Source: a bacterium
GTDB lineage: Bacteria > Desulfobacterota > JAPLJL01
Assembly (NCBI GenBank): GCA_028713675.1
Contig: JAQTNV010000004.1
Span: forward strand, 1 to 64,000
Direction of reading: 5' to 3'
Length of the DNA: 64,000 bases
A program made the translations under genes and the position numbers. The notes below the pieces were generated by a model. The model was not told the DNA's origin. It saw only the letters and a list, made by a program, of their open reading frames with translations, and did no database searches. Shown piece after piece: positions 1-8,210 of this stretch. How positions within the stretch are numbered: the stretch's first letter is position 1; every line of letters begins with the position of its first letter.

Positions 1-23
1 CCTACACGACGCTCTTCCGATCT
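1..23 (+). other. Illumina TruSeq adapter remnant
   Basis: Bases 1-23 are identical to the last 23 nt of the standard Illumina TruSeq read-1 adapter (ending GCTCTTCCGATCT). This is a sequencing artefact at the contig edge, not genomic DNA. The reading frame of the neighbouring glycosyltransferase runs straight through it, so the last few codons of that frame are spurious. Confidence 0.97.
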
Positions 24-1149
24 CTAATTCCGGGACGATCCGGACCGGGATCGCCAGCAACCCCCGGGCCGCCAGGAGATAAAAAAAAGGGAGCGTGAAG
101 AAGAGGTAAATCGGAGCAAAAATATTTTCCCCCCGGGACAGGGAAAAGCTTAGGGTAACAGGTACAATAAAGAGAAATAGTCCGAAAGAAAATTCCCAGC
201 TGCGGAGCCATCCGGTTTTAAACTTGCGGGAGAGGAAACCCCCAAGAAAGAGCGCGGGGAGGATGACCGCCAGACAGGTCAGAATCATCGGCTCCGGATA
301 GGGCCCGATGCTGAAGGATTTTATTGTTTCCCAGATTTCATTCGGGCCGGGGGCGGGGGAAGTCCTGGTCAACCACCAGTGCTGGTCCGGGGGAGCTTGG
401 GCCCGGACGAAAAACCCCAGGATATCGAGAAAAACCCTCCAGATCCCGGCGAATATGATCAGGTAGCAGACGGACCAGCGGAGCAGAAATTGCTTTCGAT
501 TATCCGTGTTGAACAGGAAATACCAGCCGGACAGAAGAGCCAGGCCGCCGATAAAAATTATGGAAAGAAAATGGGTGTTATAAAGCAGGATGCCGCAGGC
601 AACAAATCCCAGGAAATCCCTCGCGCGCTGATAAAGCAGGGCCCGGACCTGGAAAATCGCCGCGGCGAGAGAGAGAAGGAAAAGGAGGGAATACCCCCGG
701 GTGAACTGGCTGGGGATTAAATGGAAAGGGGAAAATGTCAGAATAATGGCCGCATAAATCCCCATTTGCTGGCCCCGGCGGCCGTTTACGAGGAGGGTGG
801 AAATATAATAGATCAGGATAATCGAGAATGAGCCGAAAACGGCGGAAAGAAAACGCAGGGCAAATTCGGTGGTGGAGACCTGGGTTACCAGGTGGAGAAG
901 GGAGAAATAGAAGCTGCCGTTGATTCCGCCCCGATTCAGGAAAGTGCCGAAAAGCAGATTTAAAATCGGCCGATGGCAGTCCGCGAAGCTGGTCGCCTCA
1001 TCCAGGGCGAGACTTTCCGAACCCAATTTATAGAACCGCAGGATGATCCCGATGAAAAAAACGATCCAGAGGATTACTGTCAGCCACTGGCTGGACGGCT
1101 CGGATTGGTCGGGCGATTTGATAAACGCCGATGATGAATTAATTTGCAT
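24..1149 (-). CDS. Membrane glycosyltransferase, GT39/PMT-like, C-terminus missing
   Basis: An open frame runs from ATG at 1149 to the contig edge without a stop, giving about 375 residues. It begins with a short polar N-terminus and a first membrane segment (WLTVILWIVFFIGIILRFY, about 22-40). This is followed by the acidic motif LALDEAT of the first periplasmic loop, typical of GT39/ArnT/PMT-type lipid-linked-sugar transferases. Many further hydrophobic helices follow. Family function is transfer of a sugar from a polyprenyl-phosphate donor to an acceptor on the outer face of the inner membrane; the substrate cannot be told. The gene lies 45 bp downstream of the substrate-binding lipoprotein gene on the same strand. 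A four-unit heptamer array (1161-1188) fills the gap, and there is no clear ribosome binding site. The 3' end is lost at the adapter. Confidence 0.8.
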
Positions 1150-1160
1150 GATTTACCAAA

Positions 1161-1188
1161 TAACCTTGAACTGTGAACTTTGAACCCT
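1161..1188. repeat. Heptamer tandem array (GAACTTT type), 4 units
   Basis: Units TAACCTT, GAACTGT, GAACTTT, GAACCCT lie head to tail in the gap between two leftward genes. This is one of about fifteen short-unit degenerate arrays in the window. Confidence 0.75.
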
Positions 1189-1194
1189 GTCTTA

Positions 1195-2130
1195 TCAAGG
1201 CAGGAGCTGACCCAGGAATTTTTCGGGGTCGGCGATTTTGATGTAACCCATCCGGGAAAGAAAATCCACATACTTTTTCAGATCTTCGCGGTTCAGATCA
1301 GGGCTGAAAGTGATCCTCGACATGGAGTACCGAACGACATTTTCGCTCATCCCGGTGTACTTAACGGCGATTTTGACCGCTTCGTCGGGATTGTAGCGGA
1401 TAATGTCGATGGCCTCGCGGTTTATCTTTTTCAGGGTATCCTCGAGCCCAGAATTTTCCCGGAGTGCTTTTCCCGACGCGATCAGGACGCAGCAGGGATG
1501 CCCGGGCCAGATCTCACTGGAAGAAAGCAGGATTTTGCCTTTCCCGGAATTGACTGCCAGGGTGGGGAAGGGTTCCCAGGCGATAAAGGCCTGGATGGTG
1601 CCCTGGCGAAGGGCTTCGCCCATTTCCGGAGGTTTCACTACGATAGTTTTCAGGAGATCGGGCTGGAGTTTTTGATTTTCCCAGGCCAGGAGAAGAAGGA
1701 AATCCTGCACGGTTGAAAATCCGGGAAGGGCGATCGGTTTGCCCTCAAGGTCGGCCAGGGAATTGGTTTGATAGTCTAATGACGAAACAACCACGCTGGA
1801 GCCTTCCCGGTTAACCAGGGAAACGATTTTCACCGCGGTGCCGGTATTGGCGGCGGAACTGACCACCGGGGCGATCCCCACATAACCCAGATCCAGTTCT
1901 CCGGCCCGGAAGGCGGACATCTCTTCGGGCCCGGCGGAAAATATCCCGGCTGTTTTCACCTGCAGTCCGTTTTTCCTGAAGAGATCTTTTTCCAGCGCCA
2001 CCAGAGCGGGAAGCTGGTGAAGATCGCCGGACAGATACCCGAGCCGGAGGGGTTCATTAGATTTTTTCTGACAATTAAATAAACCCAGCAGGGCAATCAG
2101 AACAGCCATGGTGAAATTAAACTTTTTCAT
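1195..2130 (-). CDS. ABC transporter substrate-binding lipoprotein, NMT1/SsuA-like
   Basis: This 311-residue protein has a lipoprotein signal (lipobox LFNC, Cys about 20) followed by a periplasmic binding protein fold of the NMT1/THI5/SsuA type (GYLSGDLHQLPALVALEKD, later LGYVGIAPV). Such proteins bind nitrate, sulfonates, taurine, thiamine precursors or similar small molecules and deliver them to an ABC permease. No permease or ATPase gene is next to it, so its partners must be elsewhere and its ligand is open. The start ATG at 2130 has a good upstream AAGGAG. It is followed on the same strand by the truncated glycosyltransferase. Confidence 0.85.
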   Translation of the reverse strand: MKKFNFTMAVLIALLGLFNCQKKSNEPLRLGYLSGDLHQLPALVALEKDLFRKNGLQVKTAGIFSAGPEEMSAFRAGELDLGYVGIAPVVSSAANTGTAVKIVSLVNREGSSVVVSSLDYQTNSLADLEGKPIALPGFSTVQDFLLLLAWENQKLQPDLLKTIVVKPPEMGEALRQGTIQAFIAWEPFPTLAVNSGKGKILLSSSEIWPGHPCCVLIASGKALRENSGLEDTLKKINREAIDIIRYNPDEAVKIAVKYTGMSENVVRYSMSRITFSPDLNREDLKKYVDFLSRMGYIKIADPEKFLGQLLP

Positions 2131-2158
2131 TATTTTCTCCTTGTAAGTTCCTTCACAT

Positions 2159-2318
2159 TGATTGTCATTCCGGGCTTGACCCGGAATCCAGATTTTTTAT
2201 CATGGATTCCCGCTTTCCTTCGGTTTCTCTCAGGACAAGTCGCGGGGATGACAAAAGGAAACTGGATCCCGGCTTTCCTTCGACCACGCTCAGGACAGGT
2301 CGCCGGGATGACGGACAC
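2159..2318. repeat. Dispersed GTCATTCCGGG...GGGATGAC repeat, two copies
   Basis: Two diverged copies of an interspersed element lie head to tail. They carry the familiar blocks CATTCCGGGCTTGACCCGG, GGATTCCCGCTTTCCTTCG and CAGGACARGTCGCSGGGATGAC. On the minus strand it stays open and would encode repeats of VIPATCPER.RRKAGI, but this frame has no support as a gene. Elements of this appearance are common between genes in many Desulfobacterota and related genomes (recalled, not searched). Confidence 0.75.
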
Positions 2319-2331
2319 CACAATTTATCCC

Positions 2332-2359
2332 CGGTCTACGGTATACGGTCTACCGTCTA
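2332..2359. repeat. Heptamer tandem array (CGGTCTA), 4 units
   Basis: Units CGGTCTA, CGGTATA, CGGTCTA, CCGTCTA sit immediately upstream of the polX -10 box and occupy the place where a -35 element would be. Confidence 0.85.
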
Positions 2360-2365
2360 CTAAAT

Positions 2366-2371
2366 TATAAT
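2366..2371 (+). promoter_or_regulatory. -10 box of polX, probably leaderless transcript
   Basis: A perfect TATAAT ends 7 bp before the ATG at 2379, which places the expected transcription start at or next to the first base of the start codon. No Shine-Dalgarno sequence is present, consistent with leaderless translation. There is no good -35; the heptamer array occupies that position. Confidence 0.55.
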
Positions 2372-2378
2372 ATTAACC

Positions 2379-4082
2379 ATGAAGAGCAAGGAAATCTCCC
2401 GCCTATTTGACCAAATCGCCGATGCCCTCGAGTTCCAGGGGGAAAATCAGTTCAAGGTCGGCGCTTACCGGAAGGTCGCCCGGACCCTCTCGGAAATGGC
2501 CGAGGATATCGAGGTCATCCACCGGGAGGGAAGGCTCCGGGAGATTCCCGGGGTGGGGGAAGGGATCGCTCAACACATAACCGAATACCTGGAGACCGGG
2601 AAGATTTCAAAATACGAAGAGGAATTGAAAAAGGTTCCTGCCGAGCTCATCCAGCTGATGGACATCCCGGGGATGGGCCCCAAGACCCTGGCCCTGGCGA
2701 ATAAGAAACTCGGGGTGAAGAACCTTTCCGACCTCAAAAAAGCGATCGAGAACGGGTCCCTGGCCGGGATTCCGGGCCTGGGCGAAAAAAAGGTCGGAAA
2801 TATCCGCAAAGGGATCGCCCGGTTTGAGAAGGTGAAAGAAAGAATCCCGCTGGGAATGGCGCTTCCGCTGGCGGAGGAGATCATGACCGGGTTGAGGGGA
2901 AAATTTAAGATTACGATGATTTCCCCGGCCGGTTCTCTCCGCCGGATGAGGGAGACGGTAGGTGATATCGATATTCTCGCCGGCTCGAGTCAAGGGAAGA
3001 AAATAGTGGAGGCTTTTACCCGCTTGCCGATGGTGAAGGAAACGCTCGCGGCGGGCGATACCAAGGGCTCGATTATTACCGACGAGGGACTTCAGGTTGA
3101 TCTCCGGGTGGTTCCGGAAAAGGCCTTCGGCGCGGCCCTGCAGTACTTTACCGGTTCCCAGGCCCATAATGTGAAACTCAGGGGGATCGCCCATAAGATG
3201 GGGATCAAGGTTAACGAATACGGGGTTTTCCGGGGTGAGAAGCTGATCGCCGGTCAGACCGAAGAAGGGGTTTATCAGTCCCTGGGCATGCAATGCCCGC
3301 CTCCGGAGATGCGGGAGGACCGGGGAGAGATTGAGCTGGCCCGGGAAGGAAAGATCCCGCGGCTCGTGGAAATTCCCGATATCCGGGGTGACCTGCATGT
3401 TCATTCCCGTCACTCGGATGGCTCCGGGGAGATCGAGGAGATCGCCGGGAAAGCCAGGGAGAAAGGTTACCAATGGATCGCAATCTGCGACCATTCCAAG
3501 TCGGCCAGGTACGCGCGTGGGCTTCCTGAAGCCGAGGTTTTAAAGGTGATCGAAGAAATTGAAGAGCTTAATCAACGGCTCAAGGGGATCAGGGTCCTGG
3601 CCGGGGCCGAGGTGGATATTCTTCCTGACGGCAGCCTCGACTTTCCCGATCGCATCCTGAAGAAGCTGGATGTGGTGGTGGGGGCTGTTCACCAGGGATT
3701 TAAGAAGAATGTAACCGGGAGAATGACCCGGGCCATGGATAATCCTTATCTTAAAATCATCGCGCACCCGACCGGAAGGCTGATTTCCGCCCGGGAAGGT
3801 TATGAGATCGATATCGAAGCGGTGATGGAAAAAGCGGCCAGAACCGGGACCGCTCTGGAGATCAACGCGCATTATGACCGGCTGGACCTGGATGACTTAA
3901 ACGCGATGAAGGCAAAGAAAGCAGGGGTGAAAATCGCGATCGGAACGGATGCCCACAGCGTCAGGATGCTTGACTATATGCGCCTGGGGGTGGCGGTGGC
4001 GAGAAGGGGATGGCTGGGCCCGGAGGATATTGTTAATACCTGGTCCGCAGATAAAATAATTAACTGGCAAAAGAAGCAGTAA
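2379..4082 (+). CDS. polX: DNA polymerase/3'-5' exonuclease PolX
   Basis: This 567-residue protein has the family's two-part build. Residues about 1-315 are an X-family polymerase domain with helix-hairpin-helix segments ([30 protein letters not shown]) and the palm motif GDIDIL (about 195-200) carrying metal-binding aspartates. Residues about 335-567 are a PHP phosphoesterase domain with [12 protein letters not shown] (about 337), [13 protein letters not shown] and IGTDAHS (about 520). Family members fill short gaps and have a proofreading/end-trimming activity in base-excision repair. Length is normal. The gene appears monocistronic. Confidence 0.97.
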   Translation: MKSKEISRLFDQIADALEFQGENQFKVGAYRKVARTLSEMAEDIEVIHREGRLREIPGVGEGIAQHITEYLETGKISKYEEELKKVPAELIQLMDIPGMGPKTLALANKKLGVKNLSDLKKAIENGSLAGIPGLGEKKVGNIRKGIARFEKVKERIPLGMALPLAEEIMTGLRGKFKITMISPAGSLRRMRETVGDIDILAGSSQGKKIVEAFTRLPMVKETLAAGDTKGSIITDEGLQVDLRVVPEKAFGAALQYFTGSQAHNVKLRGIAHKMGIKVNEYGVFRGEKLIAGQTEEGVYQSLGMQCPPPEMREDRGEIELAREGKIPRLVEIPDIRGDLHVHSRHSDGSGEIEEIAGKAREKGYQWIAICDHSKSARYARGLPEAEVLKVIEEIEELNQRLKGIRVLAGAEVDILPDGSLDFPDRILKKLDVVVGAVHQGFKKNVTGRMTRAMDNPYLKIIAHPTGRLISAREGYEIDIEAVMEKAARTGTALEINAHYDRLDLDDLNAMKAKKAGVKIAIGTDAHSVRMLDYMRLGVAVARRGWLGPEDIVNTWSADKIINWQKKQ

Positions 4083-4104
4083 GAAAATATTTTCCCCCCC
4101 ATGT

Positions 4105-4126
4105 CCCCCTTTGTTAAAAGGGGGAT
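4105..4126. repeat. TCCCCCTTTGTTAAAAGGGGGA hairpin repeat
   Basis: A perfect 8-bp stem (CCCCCTTT / AAAGGGGG, loop GTTA) lies just after polX and is followed by a second GGGGGATTTT block. It could end transcription of polX, but it resembles a widely dispersed mobile palindrome. The stop codon of the opposite VanZ-like gene lies in it. Confidence 0.7.
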
Positions 4127-4722
4127 GAAGGGGGATTTTCATTTTCTGTTTGTTTAGTAGAATTTGAACGACTGGGACGATTCAATATCCAAGCCACGGA
4201 TATCCCGATCATCCCGCCGGCCACATTCAGTATCCAGTCTCTGATTTCTCCCACCCGGTTGGGAAGGTAATATTGGATAATCTCATCAATTCCGCCCAAA
4301 AGAGAGACTAAAAAAATCGAACCCAGGTAAAGCCAGTTTCCGGACAGGTTTTTCGACCAGGCGCTGAAAATCAAACCTCCCAAAAGGCCGTATTCCAGGA
4401 AATGAGCCCGCTCCTCGGGGATTTCCATGACTTGCATGGTTATGCCGGTGGCCAGAAAAACCACGACCAGGGTAAAGAGGTCGAAGAGATTGCGGTGGAT
4501 TTTTTTTCTGAGCAGGAAATAAACCACGATGGCGGCCATTACGGTGATGAGAAAAACATCCACGCCGGCGCCGAAACGATTCCGCCCGATGTGGTGATAA
4601 ACGTAGCGGAGGACATCCCTCATTATCGAAAGGGTGGAGTAGATCGTGACGGTCAGGGCGATTACCATCCCCCAGAGAAATTTGGCTTTAGGGGACAGGT
4701 GTATTTCTTTGCGCAGATTCAC
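4114..4722 (-). CDS. VanZ-like membrane protein
   Basis: The protein has 202 residues with about five membrane helices. It carries the VanZ-like signature: ERAHFLEYGLLG (about 105-116), then LLGGIDEIIQYYLPNR and VGEIRDWILNVAGG (about 150-178). The family includes the teicoplanin-resistance protein VanZ, but most members have no known function, and nothing here suggests resistance. The start is GTG with no clear ribosome binding site. The last residues (NPPSSPF) and the stop codon are encoded by the dispersed CCCCCTTT hairpin repeat, so the natural C-terminus was probably altered by repeat insertion. Confidence 0.85.
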   Translation of the reverse strand: MNLRKEIHLSPKAKFLWGMVIALTVTIYSTLSIMRDVLRYVYHHIGRNRFGAGVDVFLITVMAAIVVYFLLRKKIHRNLFDLFTLVVVFLATGITMQVMEIPEERAHFLEYGLLGGLIFSAWSKNLSGNWLYLGSIFLVSLLGGIDEIIQYYLPNRVGEIRDWILNVAGGMIGISVAWILNRPSRSNSTKQTENENPPSSPF

Positions 4723-4740
4723 GAATGGTAATTAATTTAT

Positions 4741-5496
4741 TTAGGAATGTTCCCCCAGTTCATACCGGAGAATTCCCAGGATAACCGGGGCCACGGTTTC
4801 GGTGCGGAGGACCTGGGATCCCAGGGAAACCGGGATGAATCCCTTCGCGCGCGCCAACGCGACCTCTTCGTGGCCGAATCCTCCCTCGGGACCGATCAGG
4901 ACCAGGAGGGGACTTCCGGAAGGGATCTTTCGGGAATGGAGGTATTCATAAAGGCTGGTTTCATCCGGGTACTCGGAGAGAAGCAGACGGCAATCGTATC
5001 CGGGTAATTCAACTATTTCCGCAAATTTTAACGTCCCATGAATTTCCGGGATTTCCACGCGTCCGGATTGCTTGGAGGCGGCCAGAGCGATCCGGCGCCA
5101 GCGTTCGGTTTTTTCCCGGGACCGGTTTTCGGGTAAACGGGGGATGGTCCTGGCGCTGACAAAAGGAAAAATGTTTGCCGCCCCCAGTTCCGTGGCCTCC
5201 CGGACGATTTTATCCATTTTGGAGCCTTTGGGGATGGCCTGTCCGAGACTGATGATCAGATGGAAATTCTGAACCGGAGCGGAAATATCTTCAATCACGA
5301 CGAGGATCCGGCCGGGCTGGATAGCCTCGATCCGGCCGGTAAGATTCCTTCCCTGTCCGTCGAAAAAACTGATTTGGTCTCCGGGCTTTTTCCTCAGGGA
5401 CGCGGCGAGGTGAGCGGCTTCGGAACCGCTGATGGTAACCCGGCCGTCCGGGGAGATTTCATGTTTGGGATCAAGATAAAATCGGTGACTGGTCAT
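4741..5496 (-). CDS. rsmE: 16S rRNA m3U1498 methyltransferase RsmE
   Basis: This 251-residue SPOUT-class methyltransferase is normal in length. The N-terminal PUA-like domain (RFYL, GSEAAHL..SLRKKPGD) is followed by the knot region with LIGPEGGFGHEE (about 195-206) and SLGSQVLRTETV (about 222-233), the SAM-binding trefoil motifs. It methylates U1498 of 16S rRNA. It is divergent from the UlaG-like gene with a 63-bp gap carrying a palindromic -10. It is followed 18 bp later by the VanZ-like gene on the same strand. Confidence 0.95.
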   Translation of the reverse strand: MTSHRFYLDPKHEISPDGRVTISGSEAAHLAASLRKKPGDQISFFDGQGRNLTGRIEAIQPGRILVVIEDISAPVQNFHLIISLGQAIPKGSKMDKIVREATELGAANIFPFVSARTIPRLPENRSREKTERWRRIALAASKQSGRVEIPEIHGTLKFAEIVELPGYDCRLLLSEYPDETSLYEYLHSRKIPSGSPLLVLIGPEGGFGHEEVALARAKGFIPVSLGSQVLRTETVAPVILGILRYELGEHS

Positions 5497-5517
5497 AATT
5501 CAATTTTTTCCCAATTC

Positions 5518-5527
5518 ATTATATAAT
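5518..5527. promoter_or_regulatory. Palindromic ATTATATAAT, shared divergent -10
   Basis: ATTATATAAT reads the same on both strands and gives a perfect TATAAT to the rightward UlaG-like gene and to leftward rsmE. The rightward transcript would start near 5534, ahead of an AAGGAG box. No strong -35 is visible on either side. Confidence 0.5.
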
Positions 5528-5559
5528 TCATCGGAAAATCAGGAAAGGAGAAGCGAAAA

Positions 5560-6189
5560 ATGACCAAAAATATCGAATGGCTGGGGCACGCGTCTTTTCG
5601 AATCACCAGTAAGGACGGGAAGGTAATCTATATCGATCCCTGGAAATTAAAAACCAAGAAGAAAGCCGACCTGGTCTTGATTACCCACGATCATTACGAT
5701 CACCTTTCCCCCGAAGATGTGGAAAAGATTGCCAAGTCGGAAACCGAGATTGTCACCACCCCCGACGGCGCGGCCAAGCTGAAAGGCAAGGTCAAAACCG
5801 TTAAACCGGGGGATAAAATCAAGGCTGCCGGTTTCGAGATCCAGGTAATACCCGCCTACAACACCAAGGCCGACCGTCAGGGATTCCACCCGCAGGATAA
5901 AAACTGGGTCGGTTACATTGTCACCGTGGATGGGGTTCGGATTTACCATATGGGTGATACCGATTTGATCCCGGAAATGACCAATCTGAAGCCGGAAGTG
6001 GCCCTGATCCCCTGCGGGGGGACCTACACAATGGATTGGAAGGAGGCGGTCAACGCCGCCCAGAAAATCGCTCCGAAGGTCTTGATCCCCATGCACTGGG
6101 GAGATATCGTCGGTTCCAGGCAGGACGCCCAGAATATTTCCAAGTTATATATGGGCGAGGTTAAAATTTTGGAAATCGTTTCCGACTAA
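5560..6189 (+). CDS. MBL-fold metal-dependent hydrolase, UlaG-like
   Basis: This 209-residue metallo-beta-lactamase-fold protein has LGHASFRI (about 8-15), ITHDHYDHLSP (about 41-51), the metal-bridging Asp in HMGDTDL (about 130) and IPMHWG near the C-terminus. This set of motifs is that of the UlaG-like branch, whose members hydrolyse lactones or phosphodiesters, but most remain uncharacterised. The start ATG has an AAGGAG box. The GH5 gene begins one base after its stop, so the two are likely co-transcribed. Confidence 0.85.
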   Translation: MTKNIEWLGHASFRITSKDGKVIYIDPWKLKTKKKADLVLITHDHYDHLSPEDVEKIAKSETEIVTTPDGAAKLKGKVKTVKPGDKIKAAGFEIQVIPAYNTKADRQGFHPQDKNWVGYIVTVDGVRIYHMGDTDLIPEMTNLKPEVALIPCGGTYTMDWKEAVNAAQKIAPKVLIPMHWGDIVGSRQDAQNISKLYMGEVKILEIVSD

Positions 6190-6190
6190 A

Positions 6191-7645
6191 TTGAAATCAC
6201 TACCGGGTCACCGGTCGTTGGAGCTGATCTTACTGGCTTTTATCGCTTCCTGGCTTGGGTCCGGTTGCGGCCAGAAGAACCCCGGCCTATTCTGGACCGA
6301 CGGACAGTGGATGAGGGATGCCCAGGGCCGGGTTTTCATCTCCCGCGGATTGAATCTCTCGGACGACAATAAATTTCCATCGCCGATAACCGGGGAATTC
6401 ATCCCCGGCTGGTTCCATGAAGATTGCTTCTCCGAAATCGCCTCCTGGGGCTTTAACACAGTGCGGTTTGTCCTGACTTGGGAAGGGTTGGAACCGGAGC
6501 CCGGCCAATATGATGAGCGATACCTGGAGCGGCTGGAACAGGCGGCCGAATGGGCGCGAGCCGCGGGCATCTATCTTATCTTCGACATGCACCAGGACAT
6601 CTACGCTCGCAAGTTTTACGGAGACGGCGCCCCGGAATGGGCCATCCTGGATGAGGGTTTATATTATTTGCCCCTGGGTGACGGGGTCAGCCCGGACCTC
6701 TGGTACCTCAACTACACCACCCCGGCGGTGGAAAAAGCGTTCGACAATTTCTTCGAGAACAAGAACGGGATCCAGGATCATTTTATCGAGACCTGGCGGA
6801 GGGTGGCAGAAAGGTTTTCGGGTAATCCTGCCGTAGTTGGTTATGATCTGATCAACGAGCCTTTCCCCGGATCTCGATTGATTCAACTCGATGATTTCGA
6901 CCGGGAATATTTTCAGCCTTTTTACGAGAGGTTGATTTCCTCAATGTTCCAGGTTGATTCCGACCATCTGTTCTTTTTCGAACCCAACGCGATGCGCACC
7001 AATTTTCTGGCCGGATCAGGTTTCCCTTCCGGGTTTTCCCAAATTTCCGCGGGCCAGGGGAAACTCGTATTCGCTCCGCATTTCTATGACCCGGAAGTTA
7101 CGGTCAGCCTGGATTATGATGGCGAAATATCCCGTCTGGAAAGAAACATGGATTTACTTGACCGGGAAGCGCTGAGGCTCCAGGTCCCGATCTGGGTAGG
7201 GGAATGGGGGGTATGGGGTGGAGCGGTGCTCCACGGAGATAAATTCCTGGCTGATCAGCTGACCGTTTACGATCGATCTTTTGCGAGTTACAGTTTTTGG
7301 GATTACAATCGGAATCCCGCTGACTATGCCTCCCCGGTTAACTCGACCTGGATGCTGGACATCCTGATCCGGCCGCAACCCAGTTATATTGCCGGGGTCC
7401 CGATGGCTTTGCATTACGATGTGGAGACGGGTAAATTTGAGCTGAAGTTTAAAGAGGAGAAGCCCGGCCTGGCTTCCGAGATCCTGGTCCCGACCCGATT
7501 TTGCCGGCCGGGGGATTGCCGGGTGGAAATGGAGCCGGATCGTTCGTATTCCTGGGAGGCGGGAAAATCTCAGGGAGTAAATATCTTGAAAATATTGTCT
7601 AATTCCAAAGGGACTGAATATATTATCCGGATTTCAAAGAATTAA
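6191..7645 (+). CDS. GH5 glycosidase lipoprotein, endoglycoceramidase-like
   Basis: This 484-residue protein has a lipoprotein-type signal (WLGSGC, Cys about 26). The catalytic domain has both GH5 glutamates: the acid/base in YDLINEPFPGS (about 215-225) and the nucleophile in WVGEWGVWGG (about 333-342). Other blocks (ISRGLNLSDDNK, FDMHQD, NPADYASPVNSTW) and a C-terminal beta domain are like bacterial and actinobacterial endoglycoceramidases (GH5 clan A). These cleave the bond between oligosaccharide and ceramide; beta-glucosylceramidase or steryl-glucosidase activity are alternatives. The start is TTG one base after the upstream stop. No ATG would preserve the signal peptide. Confidence 0.85.
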   Translation: MKSLPGHRSLELILLAFIASWLGSGCGQKNPGLFWTDGQWMRDAQGRVFISRGLNLSDDNKFPSPITGEFIPGWFHEDCFSEIASWGFNTVRFVLTWEGLEPEPGQYDERYLERLEQAAEWARAAGIYLIFDMHQDIYARKFYGDGAPEWAILDEGLYYLPLGDGVSPDLWYLNYTTPAVEKAFDNFFENKNGIQDHFIETWRRVAERFSGNPAVVGYDLINEPFPGSRLIQLDDFDREYFQPFYERLISSMFQVDSDHLFFFEPNAMRTNFLAGSGFPSGFSQISAGQGKLVFAPHFYDPEVTVSLDYDGEISRLERNMDLLDREALRLQVPIWVGEWGVWGGAVLHGDKFLADQLTVYDRSFASYSFWDYNRNPADYASPVNSTWMLDILIRPQPSYIAGVPMALHYDVETGKFELKFKEEKPGLASEILVPTRFCRPGDCRVEMEPDRSYSWEAGKSQGVNILKILSNSKGTEYIIRISKN

Positions 7646-7675
7646 CTCGGGGATATTCAAAACTCAGGAGGAAAG

Positions 7676-8083
7676 ATGAAAAAAATCGGATTGGCTCTGA
7701 TTTTAACCGCTTTTCTGTTCCCGGTGGGATGGGGAAGGGCGGTGGATCTGATCATGCCCCCAACCGGCAAGATCACCAAGATGGCGGGCACGGTGAAGAA
7801 GGTGGAAGTGGAAAATATGTATCTGACCTTCGTGGCGGACAAGGAAAAAAAGACCTACCGGGTGCGGGGGGCCATATCCATTCTGGAAACCCTGAAACCC
7901 GGGGATCACATCGTGATATCCATCGCCGATGATTCGATCAAATACATCCGGAAAATGGAGACGGGGAATAAGGGAAAAAAGAAGAACGTTTCTTCCCCTA
8001 AAGCCCAGCCCGTGCCTGCAACCCCTCCGGTCCAGCCCCAGGCACCCGAAAAGAGTGGTAATCCCCCGGCTGGCACGCGATAA
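7676..8083 (+). CDS. Small exported protein of unknown function
   Basis: This 135-residue protein has a clear signal peptide (MKKIGLALILTAFLFPVGWG). A short beta-rich segment of about 60 residues follows (KITKMAGTVKKVEVENMYLT, later YRVRGAISILETLKPGDHI) that resembles an OB-like fold. The tail is rich in Lys, Pro and Gln and looks disordered. No family recognised. The start has a strong AGGAGG. It lies 30 bp after the GH5 gene and before a terminator, so it probably closes that operon. Confidence 0.7.
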   Translation: MKKIGLALILTAFLFPVGWGRAVDLIMPPTGKITKMAGTVKKVEVENMYLTFVADKEKKTYRVRGAISILETLKPGDHIVISIADDSIKYIRKMETGNKGKKKNVSSPKAQPVPATPPVQPQAPEKSGNPPAGTR

Positions 8084-8133
8084 ATGATTAATAAATGATA
8101 GCCAAGCGCTGATTACCGGATCGAAAAGAATAA

Positions 8134-8168
8134 AAAGCCATTCTGCTTAACTAAAGCAGAATGGCTTT
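8134..8168. terminator. Bidirectional Rho-independent terminator
   Basis: A perfect 15-bp stem (AAAGCCATTCTGCTT with its complement) with a 5-nt loop is followed by CATTCTTTT on the plus strand and preceded by an A-rich tract. It serves the rightward unit ending at 8083 and the leftward hydrolase ending at 8211. Confidence 0.92.
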
Positions 8169-8210
8169 CATTCTTTTGGTAAATGGAATTTGGTTATTGG
8201 AGATTGATTT

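Noticed and set aside
379-720. Plus-strand frame of 113 codons
   Set aside because: It is antisense to the truncated glycosyltransferase gene; its composition is low in hydrophobic residues and it has no start signal.
2130-2321. Minus-strand frame of 63 codons with VIPATCPER repeats
   Set aside because: It is the translation of a dispersed intergenic repeat, with no ribosome binding site and no fold-like sequence.
4114-4722. Teicoplanin-resistance role for the VanZ-like gene
   Set aside because: There are no other van genes, and VanZ-like domains are common in proteins unrelated to resistance.
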